Assembly (NCBI RefSeq): GCF_017313275.1 | Contig: NZ_JAFLNM010000006.1 | Span: 1-64,000 of the forward strand | Direction: 5' to 3' | Length of the DNA stretch: 64,000 nt | Source: Flagellimonas profundi | Lineage (GTDB): Bacteria > Bacteroidota > Bacteroidia > Flavobacteriales > Flavobacteriaceae | Part shown: positions 60,932-64,000 of the stretch, in pieces | How the letters are laid out: every line of letters begins with the position of its first letter | Numbering within the stretch: the first letter of the stretch is position 1 | The notes under the pieces: generated by a model | What the model was told of the DNA's origin: nothing | Databases searched by the model: none | The model's input: the letters and a program-made list of their open reading frames with translations, nothing else | Made by a program: the position numbers and the translations under genes

Positions 60932-62602
60932 ATGTGTGGTATTGTATGCGCATTTGATGTAAAGGAAAGTACGGAGGTACTTAGGCCCCAATTGTTAGAG
61001 ATGTCGAAGAAAGTAAGGCACCGTGGGCCGGATTGGAGTGGTATTTACTCCAACGACAAAGCCATTTTGGCCCATGAGAGATTGGCCATTGTGGATCCTG
61101 CTTCAGGAAAACAACCATTGTTCAGTGCCGATGGTAAATTGGTTTTGGCCGCCAACGGTGAAATATATAATCATCAAGAGTTGAGAAAACAATTTGATGG
61201 GAAATACGATTTTCAGACCCAGTCCGACTGTGAGGTGATTTTGGCGCTTTATCAAGAAAAGGGACCTGATTTTGTGGATGAAATGAACGGAATATTTGGT
61301 TTTGCCATCTATGATTCCGAAAAGGACGAGTATTTCATCGCCCGTGACCATATGGGAATCATTCCATTGTATATTGGTTGGGATAAGAACGGAACCTTTT
61401 ACGTAGCTTCCGAGTTGAAAGCTTTGGAAGGAACTTGTTCCAAAATCCAACTGTTTCCTCCAGGGCACTATATGCACAGTTCCGATGGAGAGTTTGTGAA
61501 ATGGTACAAGCGTGATTGGATGGAGTACGATGCCGTAAAGGAAAACGAAACCAGTATTGACAAGATAAAAGAAGCACTGGAAGCTGCCGTACACCGCCAG
61601 TTGATGTCCGATGTGCCTTATGGAGTACTGTTATCTGGTGGATTGGATTCTTCCGTGACCTCCGCAATTGCAAAAAAATATTCTCAAAAACGAGTAGAGT
61701 CTGGTGATACTGCCGATGCGTGGTGGCCACAGTTGCACTCTTTCTCTGTTGGATTGGAGGGTTCGCCCGATTTGGCTGCCGCTCAAAAAGTGGCTGACCA
61801 TATTGGTACGGTACATCACGAGATCAAATTTACCATTCAAGAAGGCTTGGATGCGATAAAAGATGTTGTATATAACCTAGAAACTTACGATATTACGACT
61901 ATAAGAGCCTCAACACCAATGTATTTAATGGCCAGAGTGATCAAATCCATGGGGATTAAGATGGTCCTATCGGGTGAAGGTGCGGACGAATTGTTCGGGG
62001 GATATCTGTATTTCCACAAGGCGCCAAGCCCAAAGGATTTTCATGAGGAGACCGTGAGAAAACTGGATAAACTTCACATGTACGATTGCCTAAGAGCCAA
62101 TAAATCCTTGGCAGCATGGGGTATCGAAGGACGCGTTCCTTTCTTGGACAAAGAGTTTATGGATGTAGCGATGAGCATCAACCCAAAAGATAAAATGATC
62201 AACGGTGAACGTATGGAGAAATGGGTGGTGCGAAAAGCATTTGAGGATTATTTGCCCGAAAGTGTGGCCTGGAGACAAAAAGAACAATTTTCGGATGGTG
62301 TCGGATATAGCTGGATAGATACTTTGAAAGCTTTGGTGGAAGAAGAAATTACAGATGAGCAATTGGAAAATGCCCATTTCAAATTCCCGATTCAGACCCC
62401 GACCTCGAAAGAAGAATATTATTATCGTTCAATTTTTGAAAGTCACTTCCCGTCGGATGCGGCAGCGTTGAGCGTGCCACAGGAGCCATCGGTAGCCTGT
62501 AGTACCAAAATCGCCCTGGAGTGGGACGAAGCTTTCAAGAACATGAACGACCCATCGGGAAGAGCTGTGGCCAAGGTTCATACCGATGCATATGTGAAAT
62601 AA
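60932..62602 (+). CDS. asnB: Asparagine synthase B (glutamine-hydrolysing)
   Basis: The start is the ATG at 60932, because the amidotransferase must begin MCGIV with Cys2 as nucleophile; the frame itself opens at 60905. The 556-residue enzyme has the glutaminase half (MCGIVCAFDV, RHRGPDWSGI, LAANGEIYNHQELR) and the synthetase half with the ATP-pyrophosphatase loop GVLLSGGLDSSVTSAIAKK and SGEGADELFGGYLYFHKAP. It makes asparagine from aspartate, glutamine and ATP. Length and motifs are those of E. coli AsnB. A terminator follows. Confidence 0.97.
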   Translation: MCGIVCAFDVKESTEVLRPQLLEMSKKVRHRGPDWSGIYSNDKAILAHERLAIVDPASGKQPLFSADGKLVLAANGEIYNHQELRKQFDGKYDFQTQSDCEVILALYQEKGPDFVDEMNGIFGFAIYDSEKDEYFIARDHMGIIPLYIGWDKNGTFYVASELKALEGTCSKIQLFPPGHYMHSSDGEFVKWYKRDWMEYDAVKENETSIDKIKEALEAAVHRQLMSDVPYGVLLSGGLDSSVTSAIAKKYSQKRVESGDTADAWWPQLHSFSVGLEGSPDLAAAQKVADHIGTVHHEIKFTIQEGLDAIKDVVYNLETYDITTIRASTPMYLMARVIKSMGIKMVLSGEGADELFGGYLYFHKAPSPKDFHEETVRKLDKLHMYDCLRANKSLAAWGIEGRVPFLDKEFMDVAMSINPKDKMINGERMEKWVVRKAFEDYLPESVAWRQKEQFSDGVGYSWIDTLKALVEEEITDEQLENAHFKFPIQTPTSKEEYYYRSIFESHFPSDAAALSVPQEPSVACSTKIALEWDEAFKNMNDPSGRAVAKVHTDAYVK

Positions 62603-62670
62603 TCCTTGTTTAAACCAACCAAACGATATGAAGCAGTAAATTTAACTTGTTTCATTTTTTAATTAGTCCG

Positions 62671-62698
62671 AAAAGCCCCTTACCCAAGGGGCTTTTTA
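62671..62698 (+). terminator. Terminator after asnB
   Basis: AAAAGCCCCTT-ACCC-AAGGGGCTTTTT is a perfect 11-bp stem followed by T-rich sequence, 69 bp past the asnB stop. Confidence 0.92.
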
Positions 62699-62813
62699 GT
62701 TGTTAGAGGTTAAGTTGCCAAACCCGTTTTGCATTGGTCCGTTTTCCACAGGATTTGTTGATAACTTAAGCTGTTCAATAGGCTCTTAGAGGCCATTTGC
62801 ACGGGGTATTGAT

Positions 62814-62821
62814 TATATTTG
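62814..62821 (+). promoter_or_regulatory. -7 promoter box of gyrB
   Basis: TATATTTG matches TAnnTTTG and ends 37 bp before the gyrB ATG. A TTTG at 62796-62799 is too close to be the -33 element. Confidence 0.5.
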
Positions 62822-62858
62822 TAAGATTTGAAAATTTGAGGCAAATACCTAAAAATAT

Positions 62859-64000
62859 ATGAGCGAAGAAGCGAACAAGAAACAATACTCGGCGGATAGT
62901 ATCCAGGCCCTTGAGGGAATGGAGCACGTACGTATGAGACCTTCCATGTATATTGGAGATGTAGGGGTCAGGGGATTGCACCATTTGGTGTACGAAGTAG
63001 TGGATAACTCCATTGATGAGGCCATGGCCGGCCATTGTGATAAAATTGATGTGATCATCAATGAGGATAACTCCATAACAACCCAGGATAATGGTAGGGG
63101 TATCCCAGTGGACCTGCATAAAAAAGAAGGTGTTTCCGCATTGGAGGTGGTTATGACCAAGATCGGTGCTGGAGGTAAGTTCGATAAAGACTCCTACAAG
63201 GTTTCCGGTGGACTTCACGGTGTAGGTGTATCTTGTGTGAATGCCTTATCCTCTCACTTAAAAGCCACAGTTTACAGGGATGGCAAAATTTGGGAACAGG
63301 AATACGAAAGAGGTAAGACTTTATACCCTGTTAAAAGTGTCGGTGAGAGCAAGGAAACAGGAACCATAGTAACCTTTATTCCGGACACCACGATTTTTAC
63401 CCAAACTATAGAATATAGTTATGAGACCCTTGCCAATAGAATGCGTGAGCTTGCCTATTTGAACAAAGGGGTTACCATAACGCTTACAGATAAAAGAAAC
63501 AAGGACGAAAAAGGAGAATTCATCTCTGAGATATTCCACTCAGAGGAAGGTCTTAAGGAATTTATCAAATTCTTGGACGGTACCCGGGAGCCATTGATTC
63601 AGAATGTCATCTCCATGGAAGGGGAGAAGAACGGTATCCCTGTGGAAGTGGCCATGGTATACAATACGGGGTACACGGAGAACCTGCATTCCTATGTGAA
63701 CAATATCAATACCCATGAAGGGGGTACGCACCTTTCCGGGTTTAGAAGAGGTTTGACGACCACACTTAAAAAGTATGCCGACAACTCTGGAATGCTGGAC
63801 AAGGTAAAGTTTGAAATTTCCGGAGATGATTTCCGAGAGGGACTTACCGCTATTGTTTCCGTAAAAGTGGCAGAACCACAGTTTGAGGGGCAGACCAAGA
63901 CCAAATTGGGTAACCGAGAGGTGACCAGTGCCGTTAGTCAGGCCGTTTCCGAGATGTTAACGGATTATTTGGAAGAGAATCCAGATGATGCCAAGCAAAT
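62859..64000 (+). CDS. gyrB: DNA gyrase subunit B, N-terminal part (runs off the window)
   Basis: The first 380 codons of GyrB start at the ATG MSEEANKKQYSADSIQALEG. The GHKL ATPase motifs are in order: HHLVYEVVDNSIDEAMAGH, TQDNGRGIPVDLHKKEG, GAGGKFDKDSYKVSGGLHGV and GTIVTFIPD. The transducer domain follows with NNINTHEGGTHLSGFRRGL (the ATP-contacting Gln/Lys region) and EGQTKTKLGN at the end. With GyrA it introduces negative supercoils. ParE is the alternative, but the N-terminus fits flavobacterial GyrB. The TOPRIM half lies beyond 64000. Confidence 0.95.
   Translation, partial: MSEEANKKQYSADSIQALEGMEHVRMRPSMYIGDVGVRGLHHLVYEVVDNSIDEAMAGHCDKIDVIINEDNSITTQDNGRGIPVDLHKKEGVSALEVVMTKIGAGGKFDKDSYKVSGGLHGVGVSCVNALSSHLKATVYRDGKIWEQEYERGKTLYPVKSVGESKETGTIVTFIPDTTIFTQTIEYSYETLANRMRELAYLNKGVTITLTDKRNKDEKGEFISEIFHSEEGLKEFIKFLDGTREPLIQNVISMEGEKNGIPVEVAMVYNTGYTENLHSYVNNINTHEGGTHLSGFRRGLTTTLKKYADNSGMLDKVKFEISGDDFREGLTAIVSVKVAEPQFEGQTKTKLGNREVTSAVSQAVSEMLTDYLEENPDDAKQ

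Overview
The window reads as a chromosomal segment of a marine-type Flavobacteriaceae bacterium (Bacteroidota). The grounds are a SusC/SusD pair, a TonB-dependent receptor with a carboxypeptidase-like regulatory domain, several Bacteroidota -7 promoter boxes (TAnnTTTG), a tmRNA whose tag ends NNYALAA, and typA, kdsA, asnB, ftsE and gyrB of flavobacterial character. A Muricauda/Flagellimonas-like genus would fit, but that is a guess. No CRISPR array, rRNA or ordinary tRNA was seen.

Layout. 1-125 is the tail of an ATP-dependent PEP carboxykinase gene. 132-11720 is a coherent nutrient-acquisition locus: a divergent membrane-tethered HTH protein, then an operon of SusC, SusD, a secreted SGNH hydrolase, an SLC13/DASS carboxylate:Na+ symporter, a repeat-containing surface lipoprotein and a lipoprotein alpha/beta hydrolase, closed by a strong terminator. 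It contains no glycoside hydrolase or polysaccharide lyase. I infer a system that binds, de-esterifies and imports an ester-linked carboxylate. This is the best candidate in the window for an undescribed system.

11.7-33.5 kb is an accessory region of short, mostly single genes: two SRPBCC, two DinB/DUF1572, two HxlR and two NTF2-like genes, plus LysR, AraC and Crp regulators, Ada, an ArsN2-like acetyltransferase, NudC, YciI and DUF1330. Between them lie long gaps and at least three gene relics (an S41 peptidase, a DUF2147 protein and an IS3-type transposase). It ends in an IntDOT-like tyrosine recombinase beside the 3' end of ssrA (tmRNA), a classic integration site. A pair of 57-bp repeats lies beyond the integrase.

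34.4-39.1 kb holds housekeeping-type genes: a lysine/alanine-dehydrogenase-like oxidoreductase, a PHP phosphoesterase, a small-multidrug-export-family protein, DUF808 and DUF1801. 39.1-44.6 kb is a tight five-gene iron-siderophore operon (TonB receptor, DUF4198, two small membrane proteins, PepSY-TM reductase). Its promoter is flanked by two exact inverted copies of a TTAGnCTAA operator. 44.7-64 kb is core genome: kdsA, a tandem pair of paralogous secreted proteins, typA, ppgK-like, ftsE, LemA/DUF3137, a TPR protein with an outer-membrane barrel and an OmpA protein, a YtcJ-like amidohydrolase, DUF2911, asnB and the start of gyrB.
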